A stretch of 64,000 nucleotides of DNA, taken from NCBI RefSeq assembly GCF_003402535.2, contig NZ_AP025172.1:496001-560000 (forward strand), given 5' to 3'. The position numbers and the translations under genes are program-made. Below the pieces are notes generated by a model that worked only from the letters and a program-made list of their open reading frames with translations, was not told where the DNA came from and ran no database searches. Shown here piece by piece: positions 35,413 to 43,519 of this stretch; positions within the stretch are counted from its first letter, which is position 1; every line of letters begins with the position of its first letter. This stretch comes from Cupriavidus sp. P-10. Its GTDB lineage: Bacteria > Pseudomonadota > Gammaproteobacteria > Burkholderiales > Burkholderiaceae.

Positions 35413-35486
35413 GGGCTCTAGCACATGCCTGGTTAGAGCAGCGGACCTAATCCGTTGATGCCGCGTCCGACTCACGGCGCCCACCA
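35413..35486 (+). pseudogene. Decayed tRNA gene (Arg-CCU-like), possible old attachment site
   Basis: The stretch folds roughly as a tRNA. The 5' acceptor GGGCTCT pairs imperfectly with GGCGCCC before ACCA at 35483-35486. The D-loop CTGGTTA-GAGC is intact. The anticodon arm GCGGA-CCTAA-TCCGT has a five-base loop that would be CTCCTAA if two bases were restored. The T-arm GTCCGACTC has a mutated GTTCGA. These defects make it non-functional. It lies between the small toxin-antitoxin genes and the mobile-element stack. Confidence 0.55.
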
Positions 35487-35661
35487 TAAAGCCGCGAGAT
35501 CTTCAGTCACACCGTTCTGCGAAATCCGCCTCGGCCCCAGGGACCGTGACCAGACACGGCACTAAACGATGCCGCTGCCATTCTTCAAGAGAATGAATAC
35601 CTTGCAGGCCGTCGATGGAGTGCGTATAAGTCAATAGTGATCAAAAAAATTGGAGGCAAAA

Positions 35662-35979
35662 ATGGCAACGTATCAGCAACTACTGGAGCAAAAGGAAGCT
35701 TTGGAAGCGCGGATCGCAGAGGCGCGTTCGACTGAGGTCGCTGGTGTTATCGAACAGATCCGCGAATTGATGATTCGGTATAATCTCTCGCCCGAAGATG
35801 TGGCGCCTCGGCGTCGTCGCGGCCGGCCTGCCGGTGCAGCATCCGCTGGCACGGAGAAAACTCCGCTGCCGCCAAAGTACATGGATCCCAAGACCGGAAA
35901 AACCTGGTCGGGTCGCGGCCGGACGCCGGCGTGGCTGGGCAAGCGGCCCGAGCGTTTCCTTATCGAGCAGGTTGAATGA
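35662..35979 (+). CDS. H-NS-family nucleoid protein
   Basis: A 105-residue protein: N-terminal coiled-coil oligomerisation region (YQQLLEQKEALEARIAEARSTEVAGVIEQIRELM) and C-terminal AT-hook-like DNA-binding motif KTGKTWSGRGRTPAWLGK, with a basic linker RRRRGRPAG. ATG 35662 follows TTGGAGGCAAAA. Such accessory H-NS copies are common on Burkholderiales islands and plasmids and silence foreign AT-rich DNA. Confidence 0.92.
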   Translation: MATYQQLLEQKEALEARIAEARSTEVAGVIEQIRELMIRYNLSPEDVAPRRRRGRPAGAASAGTEKTPLPPKYMDPKTGKTWSGRGRTPAWLGKRPERFLIEQVE

Positions 35980-36051
35980 CACGCGCCGGAGCCGTTGACG
36001 ACTACGGCAGGTCCGTCATGAAGCCGGCCCATCTCTGAGTGATCGGCGCGC

Positions 36052-36088
36052 AAAAAGGGCGGCTCTCGAGCCGGTAGCAGAGAGCCGC
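36052..36088 (-). terminator. Minus-strand intrinsic terminator
   Basis: Perfect 9-bp stem GCGGCTCTC (36059-36067) / GAGAGCCGC (36080-36088) with a 12-base loop. Read on the minus strand it is followed by CCTTTTTG. It would stop leftward transcripts, for example from the CcdA relic at 36378. Confidence 0.6.
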
Positions 36089-36315
36089 GGAACGTCCATA
36101 AAGAAATCGGGTAATGGATACGTTACCCGTTCTCAGTATGACCCCGTCGCCCTTGCTAGGCAATGGACCTGCCCAATGAGTTCTCCTCCGCGCGGACTCA
36201 CCAAAAAAGTGCCCGCATGCCGAGGGACGGTGAATGCGGGCGGTAGCAGGACTGCCCCGATATCATAGGGTCCGATAAGCAAGCTCTAAATCTGAATTAA
36301 AGCCGCTTTCGCCCC

Positions 36316-36378
36316 TCAGTCAGCGGGCAACGTCATGTTAGTGGCCTTGCGCGGGCGGGCTTCGACTGTTTGACCCAT
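36316..36378 (-). pseudogene. Relic of a CcdA-type antitoxin start
   Basis: ACGGAGGTAGCT precedes an ATG at 36378. The 20 codons MGQTVEARPRKATNMTLPAD then stop at TGA. RKATNxTLPAD is the conserved N-terminal motif of CcdA-family antitoxins (about 75-80 residues), so the rest and any ccdB toxin are missing. The strong ribosome binding site shows it was a functional start once. Confidence 0.5.
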
Positions 36379-36757
36379 AGCTACCTCCGTATGGTCATTT
36401 TGCGCATGATAGCCTTATGACAGTGCGCAAGCCATGTCGGCGTGCGTCATCGGGAGCTATGCCGACGTGATTCCTGAGCCTGTCTCGTACGGTCCCAGTT
36501 TGGCGCGGTCTCCCTGGCACCACGGAACATCCCGCTTAGGCAGTCCGCAGCGAAGCAGGAACCTGAGTTGCGAAGCTCAGGAATCCCCTTCCTTTCCGGC
36601 ATTCGCCGGCGCCGCAAGGCGAGTGAGGGGAGATGGAATGAACACCGCCCGCCAGTAGCGCTAGCGGGGTTCCACGATGAGGGGCTATCGCTTGACCGAC
36701 GGCATCGATGTGCCAAAGTGAAGATCCGAACCATCACTTGAGGTAAGGAGAGCCCAA
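36379..36757. other. Intergenic stretch before the IS110/IS1111 start
   Basis: About 380 bases. The right part (about 36660-36757) should contain the left end of the IS110/IS1111-type element and its ribosome binding site (AGGTAAGGAG before the ATG at 36758). No gene is supported in the left part. Confidence 0.5.
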
Positions 36758-36803
36758 ATGAATGCTACGACATATGGGCTGGATCTTGCAAAGTCGATCT
36801 TCC
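36758..36803 (+). pseudogene. IS110/IS1111 transposase, first 15 codons
   Basis: ATG 36758 after AGGTAAGGAG encodes MNATTYGLDLAKSIF, the N-terminal DEDD-type motif (GLDLAK, first Asp) of IS110-family transposases. The reading is broken at 36804 by the IS66 end GTAAGCGC. The rest of the gene resumes at 46538. Confidence 0.82.
36796..36803. repeat. 8-bp target duplication of the IS66 insertion, left copy
   Basis: GATCTTCC here is repeated exactly at 46530-46537, directly outside the IS66 ends GTAAGCGC (36804-36811) and GCGCTTAC (46522-46529). IS66 elements make 8-bp duplications. Confidence 0.88.
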
Positions 36804-36845
36804 GTAAGCGCTAGTTTCTGCACACCTTGCGTGCGATGAACTTGT

Positions 36846-37421
36846 TCAGGCAGGATGCGGCGGGGCGAAGTTGAACGGCAACAGGTCGCTAATGTCAGCG
36901 TCTGGCGTTCGCTTTGGCAGCTCTGTGAGCACGTGGAGCAGATAGGCATATGGCTCGACGTCACTGGCGCGGCACGTAAGCATGAGGCTATAGATCATGG
37001 CGCTTGCCTTCGCGCCAGCCACCGTGTCTGCGAAGAGCCATGCCTTTCGACCTGTACAGAATGGCCGAATGTCACGTTCCACCGCGTTGTTATCCACCGG
37101 CGCCCGTCCCTCGATCGCATATCGACTCAGGTATTCCCACTGGTTGCGCGTGTAGGCGATGGCCTTGCCCAGGAGGCTTTCCGGCAGCACCTGTGGCGCC
37201 TGCTCATCCAGCCACGCCTTGAAGGCTTTCAGCAACGGTACGCTGTGCTGCTGGCGCAGCCGATACGTGTAGTTGGCGCGCGTTTCGCCATCGGGCAGAT
37301 CTTCCTTGGCGAGCGTCTCGACCTGATACAGGGCCTTGAAGTACTCGAGGGCCTTTCCCACTCGGGCGCTGGGCTTCTTTTGACCTTTTTGCGCATCAAC
37401 GAACATCCTCCTTGAGTGCGC
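36846..37421 (-). pseudogene. tnpC: IS66 TnpC transposase, C-terminal fragment
   Basis: AHSRRMFVDAQKGQKKPSA starts the fragment, which continues to the conserved IS66 end (GRAPVDNNAVERDIRPFCTGRKAWLFA with the catalytic Glu, then ASAMIYSLMLTCRASDVEPY). It is cut from the middle of the gene by the RIT element at 37422. The codons GCG CAC at the break continue those at 41535. Confidence 0.88.
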
Positions 37422-37422
37422 C

Positions 37423-37442
37423 GTATCTGGAGCTCCAGATAC
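37423..37442. repeat. Perfect 20-bp palindrome at the left RIT end
   Basis: The sequence GTATCTGGAGCTCCAGATAC is its own reverse complement. It lies between the IS66 flank and the left terminal repeat and has no counterpart at the right end, so the left end carries about 25 extra bases. It could be a recombinase site or a scar of an earlier event. Confidence 0.75.
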
Positions 37443-37446
37443 CGCT

Positions 37447-37470
37447 CAGTATCCCGAGTACCGTTTTATG
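37447..37470. repeat. RIT left terminal inverted repeat
   Basis: Begins CAGTATCCCGAGTAC and ends GTTTTATG; it matches the reverse complement of 41511-41534 at all but one of 24 positions. Confidence 0.8.
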
Positions 37471-37575
37471 TGGGGTGAGCGCCGTTCGGGCGCCAACGGA
37501 CGAGTTTGAAGGGCCAAACAACTCGGCATATTATCTGTCTGGACGCTATGCATGTACGGCGTCTGGGCGGTGAAC

Positions 37576-38316
37576 ATGCAGATCCCACTGCGAACGGTAT
37601 CGAGTGCCGAGAGCTACGTCGCGAATCGCGAATGGCTCATCGCGCGTTTGGACCGTTGTCCGTTGCATCCCTCTGGCGGTTGCTCGTTTGCTCGCCATGG
37701 CACCTATCGGCGTGCGGCACCATCAGGGATGCGCATTGCCAGGTGGTACTGTCCTCAGGGACACCGAACTTTCAGTCTCCTGCCTGATTTTCTCGCCGCA
37801 AGGCTGCCGGGTCTGCTTGCCTCGATCGACGCCGCCGTCGCAAGCTTGCCGCATGTGCGCAGCATGGAGGCCGCTGCCGATGCGCTACGGCGGGACGACG
37901 TGAGTTTGCCGTCGGCTGTACGTTGGTTGCGCCGCAGGGTACGCGCGGTTGAAGCAGCGCTGCATGCGGTATCTTCCCTGCAACTGCCAACGCCGAGCAT
38001 GCCGCAAAGGTGCCGCATGCCCGGCGAAGCCAGCCCGTACCGGACGCTACTGGAGTTGAGGCATGCGCTCCCACCACAGATACTCAGCGAACTACCGGCA
38101 CCGCTGGGTTTTCTGAGATTGCAGCGAGGCGTGTGGATCCGTCCTGCGCTTGACCAACAAGACACGGGGCCTGACGGGAGGCGCGAGCCGATCTACGCTG
38201 CAGCGGTCAACTTTGAGCAAACATTATGCAGCTTGATCCGACCGATACACGCCGATCCAGGCCGTCCCCGACGACGAGCGAGATCATCCACGTGTGGCGT
38301 GACGACCGCTCCGTAA
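37576..38316 (+). CDS. DUF6431-like protein associated with the RIT element
   Basis: A 246-residue protein with a Cys/His cluster (LDRCPLHPSGGCSFARHGTY) and ARWYCPQGHRTFSLLPDFLAARLPG, the pattern of DUF6431, likely a zinc-binding fold. A helical C-terminal part follows. It overlaps ritA by about 90 bases. Such a gene ahead of three recombinase genes may be a regulator or accessory factor of the element (inference). Start chosen at MQIPLRTVSSAES. Confidence 0.65.
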   Translation: MQIPLRTVSSAESYVANREWLIARLDRCPLHPSGGCSFARHGTYRRAAPSGMRIARWYCPQGHRTFSLLPDFLAARLPGLLASIDAAVASLPHVRSMEAAADALRRDDVSLPSAVRWLRRRVRAVEAALHAVSSLQLPTPSMPQRCRMPGEASPYRTLLELRHALPPQILSELPAPLGFLRLQRGVWIRPALDQQDTGPDGRREPIYAAAVNFEQTLCSLIRPIHADPGRPRRRARSSTCGVTTAP

Positions 38317-39461
38317 AGGACGGCAGTGCCTACGTGTATCTCCGGTGGATCAGGCGCTTCAGGGCATATTGCGACCAGCGCGGACTGCACGAGCAAGCCC
38401 AGTTGACTCTCTATGGTGCACGTCGCTTCGTCGATTGGTATTCCCGACGGCATGATATAGGTCCCGACGCAGCGGCGAACGCTAGGACTGCGGTTCACGC
38501 ATTGAATCGTGTTTATTGCGTGCTCGGAAGGGAAGCGCCGCCCTGGCGGGTTGCGCCGGTTGCCAGTTGCCCTGCGACGGGGGTACTGCGCGCATACACG
38601 GATCACCTCATAGCACATCGCGGCAGCCCGCAGACGACTGTGCACAAGAGGCTGATCCACATGGGCTATTTTCTGGAGCATCTTCGCAAGTGCGGTCAGA
38701 CGTGGCGCTCCATGACTCTGGTTGATATCGATACGTTTCTCGTTGACTGCAGTCATCGATACGCCCGTACCACGACGGCCGACATCGCTGGCAGCATCCG
38801 GTCTTTCGCGCGCTTTCTGATTGCCACCGCTCGCAGCCGGCGCAATCTCGCCGATTCAGTAATAGCGCCCGTACAGCCAAAGTATGAGCGTCCACGTCGG
38901 GCGCTGCCGTGGGAGGATGTGCAGCGGTTGCTCCATGCCGTTAGCCGGTCAAATCCGTGTGGTCTGCGCGACTACGCGATACTGCTAATGATGAGCACCT
39001 ATGGCTTCGGCGCCGGCGAAGTGATCGGGCTGCGACTTGACGATATCAACTGGAGCGCCGCCACGTTTCGGGTGATTCGACCGAAGACCGGAACGGCCTT
39101 CACGTTACCGCTGCTGCCGGCCGTCGCGAGGGCACTGGCTCTCTATCTTCGCGACGGAAGACCACCACACGCAACGACCCGCTATCTATTTCTTCAGTGC
39201 AAGTTGCCATTCGCCCCTCTGAGTTGCGCGTCCGCTGTCAGGCACATCGTGGTCAAGCATGCCACCGTGGCCGGCTTGACAGCTACTTACCTCGGCAGCC
39301 ACGTGCTGCGTCACTCCAACGCATCACGTCAAATTGACCTTGGTGCGGACCCGCGGGTAGTCTCCGATATTCTTGGCCATCGCGACCCGGATTCCATTTC
39401 TGCATACGTACGCATTGCAACGGAGTCGTTGCGGGACGTTTCACTGCCGGTGCCATCATGA
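38226..39461 (+). CDS. ritA: RIT tyrosine recombinase A
   Basis: A 411-residue tyrosine recombinase. SAM-like N-terminal domain (about 50-200), catalytic domain from about 225 (LPWEDVQRLLHAVS). Box II is clear: HVLRHSNAS, then LGHRDPDSISAYV with the nucleophile Tyr. Where box I normally has a catalytic Arg (GLRxGE) this protein has YGFGAGEVIGL, so the first Arg seems replaced. A four-base overlap joins it to ritB. First of the trio. Confidence 0.88.
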   Translation: MQLDPTDTRRSRPSPTTSEIIHVWRDDRSVKDGSAYVYLRWIRRFRAYCDQRGLHEQAQLTLYGARRFVDWYSRRHDIGPDAAANARTAVHALNRVYCVLGREAPPWRVAPVASCPATGVLRAYTDHLIAHRGSPQTTVHKRLIHMGYFLEHLRKCGQTWRSMTLVDIDTFLVDCSHRYARTTTADIAGSIRSFARFLIATARSRRNLADSVIAPVQPKYERPRRALPWEDVQRLLHAVSRSNPCGLRDYAILLMMSTYGFGAGEVIGLRLDDINWSAATFRVIRPKTGTAFTLPLLPAVARALALYLRDGRPPHATTRYLFLQCKLPFAPLSCASAVRHIVVKHATVAGLTATYLGSHVLRHSNASRQIDLGADPRVVSDILGHRDPDSISAYVRIATESLRDVSLPVPS

Positions 39462-40426
39462 GAACGCTTGTGACAGCGAGAGGGCTGGCCCGTGATGCAG
39501 CGAACTTTCTGAACTTCCGGCGTGCCATGGGCGTGCAATATCACCGCGGCGAGTTTGTGCTCAACGGCTTCGTGCTGTTCATTGCCGAACAATGGGGCGA
39601 GCAGACCGTGGCACTTGATGAGGCTATCCGGAGATGGTCGTCGCGCGTCGCCGGACGCAAGGCCGTCACGGTGAGCCAGGAATTCGGGGTGGTCCGCCAG
39701 TTGTGCCTTTACAGGCGCCGCACCGATCCGCGCGGATATGTTCCCGAACATGCGCTCGCGCCAGTCAAGGAATCGCCGTTTCTCCCGTACATCTTCTCGC
39801 ATGAAGAAGTGCTTCGGCTCCTGCATGCGGCGAGCAGCCATCGCGGTCGCTGGATTTGGGGGCCAATGTTTCGCGCATTGATGCTGGTGCTTTACTGCAC
39901 TGGCCTGCGACTGGGAGAAGCGGTCCACCTGAATATGGAGGACGTAGATCTCCGCCGCAACACGTTCCTGGTGTCGCACAGTAAAGGGCGATCCCGCATC
40001 GTGGCGTTTCGCCCGGATCTGGCCAGGGAGCTGCATCAATACCTGGAGGCACGTCGACAGCTCCTTCGGAATCGTCGCGTCAAAGAACCGCAAGCGTTGT
40101 TCATTCGTCTGGACGGCACACCACTTACGGTGAAGTCCGCATCGGAGGCAATTCGGCGGTTGCTTCGGCAATTGGCGATCAAACCACCCGCCGGCAGGAT
40201 CGGACCGAGACCGTACGAGTTCCGCCACGCCTTCGCGGTGCATCGTCTCACGGCATGGGCATCTACCGGAGTGGATGTCCACGCAAAGCTACCCTTACTA
40301 TCTGCCTATCTCGGTCATCAGGACGTGCTCGGTACAGAGGTCTACCTGAAGGCGACACCACAACTGCTGGATCTCGCCAGCAGACAGCTCCAGAATCATC
40401 TGCGCCATGCGCATAGTCCAGAATGA
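39458..40426 (+). CDS. ritB: RIT tyrosine recombinase B
   Basis: A 322-residue tyrosine recombinase with full catalytic set: TGLRLGEAVHL (Arg I), SKGRSRIVAF (Lys), YEFRHAFAVHRL (His-x-x-Arg region) and YLGHQDVLGTEVYL (His and Tyr). Start ATG overlaps the ritA stop (ATGA), stop overlaps ritC, so the trio is translationally coupled. Confidence 0.9.
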   Translation: MRTLVTARGLARDAANFLNFRRAMGVQYHRGEFVLNGFVLFIAEQWGEQTVALDEAIRRWSSRVAGRKAVTVSQEFGVVRQLCLYRRRTDPRGYVPEHALAPVKESPFLPYIFSHEEVLRLLHAASSHRGRWIWGPMFRALMLVLYCTGLRLGEAVHLNMEDVDLRRNTFLVSHSKGRSRIVAFRPDLARELHQYLEARRQLLRNRRVKEPQALFIRLDGTPLTVKSASEAIRRLLRQLAIKPPAGRIGPRPYEFRHAFAVHRLTAWASTGVDVHAKLPLLSAYLGHQDVLGTEVYLKATPQLLDLASRQLQNHLRHAHSPE

Positions 40427-41439
40427 AGAATGCACCATCCGCGGCCTTGTTCATTCGGGTCGAGTCGTTCTTTGCCGATTACCTGCAACGCGCGCGCGGT
40501 GCTAGCATCCATACGGTGCGCGCCTATCGCGATGCCCTGAAGCTTTTCTTTGAGTTCGTCGCGACGAACAAGGGGTGCAGCGTTTCGGCTATTGATCTTG
40601 GTGACATGAATGCTGCAACGGTTTCCCGATTCCTCCTTCATCTCGAGACGGACCGGTCAAACTCGGTGGCAACGCGCAACTGTCGACGTACCGCTATTCG
40701 AAGCTTCTTCAAACACCTGCTGCGCACAGACATCGTTCACTCGCATCAGTATGCCGGAGCGCTCGCAATTCCGGCAAAGAAGGCACGACATCAGCCGGCG
40801 ACCTATTTGGAAGCTGATGAAGTCCGTGCGATTCTTGCAACGCCCAACACAAAGACCATTCGTGGGCATCGCGACTACGCATTACTGCTGTTTCTCTACA
40901 ATACCGGCGCGCGTGTCAGTGAAGCGGCGGGTCTTTGCTGGAACGACCTGCAACTAGCCTCTCCACGGCAGGTCCGGCTCCACGGTAAAGGTCGCAAGGA
41001 TCGACTCCTGCCGTTGTGGCGCGAGACTGCCGATGCGCTTCGCCGGCTAGGAACGATCAACCATCCGGGCACACAGCCTCATGTTTTTCTCAATCGCCAT
41101 GGAGAAGCGCTAAGTCGTGATGGGATTGCCTACATTCTGCGCCGGCACGTGCAAGCCGCGGCTCGGGAACTGCCTGCGCTCGCTCATAAGCGGGTCACGC
41201 CACATGTACTGAGGCACAGTTGTGCTGTCGGATTGCTGCAATCGGGTAACGCCTTGCCGGTGATTCGCGACTATCTTGGTCATGCGAGCATTGCGACAAC
41301 CGGACGCTACATCGAGACAAACCTTCAGATGAAGCGCGATGCCCTGGAAATGTTCTGGCAGCATGCTGGGATCGAGCCTGCTCATGCGAGATCATGGAAA
41401 CCGAAACCCGACCTTCTCGCGTTTCTGAGTTCGCTGTAA
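40423..41439 (+). CDS. ritC: RIT tyrosine recombinase C
   Basis: A 338-residue tyrosine recombinase: N-terminal core-binding domain (SFFADYLQRARGASIHTVRAYRD), then NTGARVSEAAGL (Arg I), HGKGRKDRLLPL (Lys), HVLRHSCAVGLL (His/Arg) and YLGHASIATTGRYIE (Tyr). All key residues are present. It ends about 95 bases before the right RIT end. Confidence 0.9.
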   Translation: MKNAPSAALFIRVESFFADYLQRARGASIHTVRAYRDALKLFFEFVATNKGCSVSAIDLGDMNAATVSRFLLHLETDRSNSVATRNCRRTAIRSFFKHLLRTDIVHSHQYAGALAIPAKKARHQPATYLEADEVRAILATPNTKTIRGHRDYALLLFLYNTGARVSEAAGLCWNDLQLASPRQVRLHGKGRKDRLLPLWRETADALRRLGTINHPGTQPHVFLNRHGEALSRDGIAYILRRHVQAAARELPALAHKRVTPHVLRHSCAVGLLQSGNALPVIRDYLGHASIATTGRYIETNLQMKRDALEMFWQHAGIEPAHARSWKPKPDLLAFLSSL

Positions 41440-41510
41440 GCGATAAGATTTATGTGGTGACGCAGGAGCATCCGAAGTCTACGTAAAAGCGTCGACCGCT
41501 CGATGCTCAG

Positions 41511-41534
41511 CATAAAACCGTACTCGGGATACTG
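41511..41534. repeat. RIT right terminal inverted repeat
   Basis: Begins CATAAAAC and ends CTCGGGATACTG; inverse of the left repeat at 37447-37470. IS66 sequence resumes directly after it. Confidence 0.8.
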
Positions 41535-41653
41535 CGCTAGGCAGCCGAAGTGCGTGACGCCTTCGAGTGTGCGCCAGGCACTGTAGCCATCGGTCATCTG
41601 CATGCCCTCGTAGCCGGCGAGGAACGCCTGCGGATACTCCCCCCGCGGCAGAA
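41535..41653 (-). pseudogene. tnpC: IS66 TnpC transposase, middle fragment
   Basis: Minus-strand reading GEYPQAFLAGYEGMQMTDGY then SAWRTLEGVTHFGCLA is the central IS66 transposase region (DGY with catalytic Asp). It is bounded by the RIT element on the left and the IS3-family element on the right, and links the other two tnpC pieces. Confidence 0.82.
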
Positions 41654-42132
41654 TAGATGTCGCCCCTATAGAATTTGAACCCTGGGGGCGATGAGAGAGA
41701 GAAGTGGCTCGTTACGGGAAGGATTTCAAGGACCGGGCGGTAGCGCGGTTGTTACCGCCGGAGAGTGCGGCGGTGGAAGTGGTTGCAAGGGAACTGGGTG
41801 TGGCAGTGGCCACGCTGGAGCGCTGGCGTGCGGACGCTATGTCCATGCCCGCTCGCGAGCGGGCATGGACAGCGGCGGCCAGGTTTGAGGCGGTGCTGGC
41901 GACGGCTGCGATGGACGAGGCCAGCAAGAACGCCTGGTGCCGTGAGAACGGTGTGTATCCGCAGGAGTTGGAGCAGTGGCGTGCTGCCGCCACGCAGGCG
42001 CTGGCGGAGCCCGAGGATGCGCGCGCCACCCCTCGCGAGACGAAGGCCGATCGGCGCCGCATCAAGGAACTCGAACGCGAGCTGCGCCGCAAGGAGAAGG
42101 CGCTGGCTGAAGCCGCCGCCCTGCTGATACTC

Positions 42133-42140
42133 TCAAAAAA
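42133..42140. repeat. 8-bp target duplication of ISL3 element, left copy
   Basis: TCAAAAAA directly precedes the element end GGTTCTTC (42141) and is repeated at 43473-43480. ISL3-family elements make 8-bp duplications. Confidence 0.88.
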
Positions 42141-43472
42141 GGTTCTTCACCGATTTCCGGGGAAGGCTGCCCGGATTTTCAGGAAGAAGTAATAGTCATC
42201 GCGGAAGCCGTAGGCCATGCGTTTGATGACCTTGATCCGGTTGTTGATGCCTTCCACCAGATTGGTCCCCAGTGGCCAGCGGCTGTGGGCGAGGATGCCT
42301 GGCAGGTATGGCTTGAGCCGTTTGGCGAAGAGACATAGTGGGGCGATGCCGCTGGCCATGGCTCGGCCGTACCACTCATGCCAGAAGCGCCTGGCGTAGC
42401 CGGGATGCCGATATGCCCAAAGCGTCTTGAGGTCGTCCTTGAGCACGTAGACGGTCATCAGCGCCTTGTTGGCCGCCAGTATTTCCTCAAGCCGGATCTG
42501 ATCGGCCTCACGCGTGACGTTCTCCCGATTGCGCAGCAGCAACCAGCGAGATGACTTGACCACCTTACGGGCGGTCTTGTCGCCGCGCAGCCGATTAGCC
42601 TCATCCACCCTGACGCGGTCGATGACCTCACGGCCGTACTTGGCCACCACGTGGAACAGGTCATAGACAACCTCCGCTTGCGGGCAGTGCATCCGCACTT
42701 CAAGGTCGTAGGCGGTATTCATGTCCATCACCGCGGCGCGAAGCCGGGCACAGCCTTCAGGGCCAAGCAGCTTGAAGAAGGGCCGGATTTCCTCTCGGGA
42801 GCGACCGCGCCCGACCCAGAGTACCCGCTTGCTCGACGGCTCGACGATGACTGTGGCATAGCGATGGCCCTTCTGGATCGCAAACTCGTCCATCGCGATC
42901 ACCGTGACCCCGCTCAGATCGACCGGCCCCAATTCCCGCTCGAGATGGCGCAGATCGATGCGCTTGACCGTGGTCCAGGCCAACCGGTAGAAGCCCGCGA
43001 CATGGCGCAACGACATAACCTTGCATAGTCGCGCTACGCTGGCCGCTAACCGCGTCGTGACCCGCGCATAGGGCGCGAGCCAGTCCAGGCGCTCCAGCTT
43101 CGGGCCACATCGCCGGCAAGCTAGACGAAGCCGCGGCACGACCAGCTCTACCGGAATCTCGAACACCGGAAGATCCCGCACGCGCCGCTCCACTCGGTCG
43201 TGGATACTGCTAACACCTCGACCACAGCCATCGCAGCACCGCCTCCGACGTGCCTTGGGTTCCAGCCGGATGATGCAAAAACGCTGCCCATTACGGGTCT
43301 CCTCCCAGCTATCGCGTAAGCGATAGCCTTCCCAGCAGCCGAGCTGGGCCATACAATCGCGTGGGGCCAACCTCCACCTTCCTGATTCTTGTTGTGTCGC
43401 AACTCCAAGATACCAGTGGTGGGCGGTTGGCCCTTTTTGTTTCTAAACGATCACGCAGATCGGCGAAGAACC
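42141..43472 (-). mobile_element. ISL3-family insertion sequence (1,332 bp, complete)
   Basis: Inverted ends GGTTCTTCACCGAT (left) and ATCGGCGAAGAACC (right), flanked by TCAAAAAA duplications. It carries a single intact transposase gene on the minus strand and is the innermost and therefore youngest layer of the nested stack. Confidence 0.92.
42147..43352 (-). CDS. ISL3-family transposase
   Basis: A 401-residue transposase. N-terminal zinc-finger-like region with paired cysteines (CCDGCGRGVSSIHD, ACRRCGPKLERLDWLAPYARV) precedes the DDE core (VIAMDEFAIQKGHRYATVIVE; AAVMDMNTAYDLEV; TNLVEGINNRIKVIKRMAYGF with the Glu). Starting at ATG 43352 gives MAQLGCWEGYRL, the normal family start; an in-frame TTG at 43370 is less likely. 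The gene appears intact. Confidence 0.92.
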   Translation of the reverse strand: MAQLGCWEGYRLRDSWEETRNGQRFCIIRLEPKARRRRCCDGCGRGVSSIHDRVERRVRDLPVFEIPVELVVPRLRLACRRCGPKLERLDWLAPYARVTTRLAASVARLCKVMSLRHVAGFYRLAWTTVKRIDLRHLERELGPVDLSGVTVIAMDEFAIQKGHRYATVIVEPSSKRVLWVGRGRSREEIRPFFKLLGPEGCARLRAAVMDMNTAYDLEVRMHCPQAEVVYDLFHVVAKYGREVIDRVRVDEANRLRGDKTARKVVKSSRWLLLRNRENVTREADQIRLEEILAANKALMTVYVLKDDLKTLWAYRHPGYARRFWHEWYGRAMASGIAPLCLFAKRLKPYLPGILAHSRWPLGTNLVEGINNRIKVIKRMAYGFRDDYYFFLKIRAAFPGNR

Positions 43473-43480
43473 TCAAAAAA
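43473..43480. repeat. 8-bp target duplication of ISL3 element, right copy
   Basis: TCAAAAAA directly following GAAGAACC, the right end of the element. The two copies are identical, which points to a fairly recent insertion. Confidence 0.88.
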
Positions 43481-43519
43481 GCTAGAGGGCATCTTCCCGA
43501 AGGACAAGGACGAGGACGC

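Larger units (their letters stand above)
37422..41534 (+). mobile_element. RIT (recombinase-in-trio) element inserted in IS66 tnpC
   Basis: Three overlapping tyrosine-recombinase genes, preceded by a DUF6431-like gene, lie between terminal inverted repeats (37447-37470 and 41511-41534, 24 bp, nearly identical). A perfect 20-bp palindrome lies outside the left repeat. RIT elements are known from Cupriavidus and other bacteria. IS66 codons read GCL-A on one side and A-HSRR on the other, so the insertion point is exact to within the shared GCGC. Confidence 0.85.
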
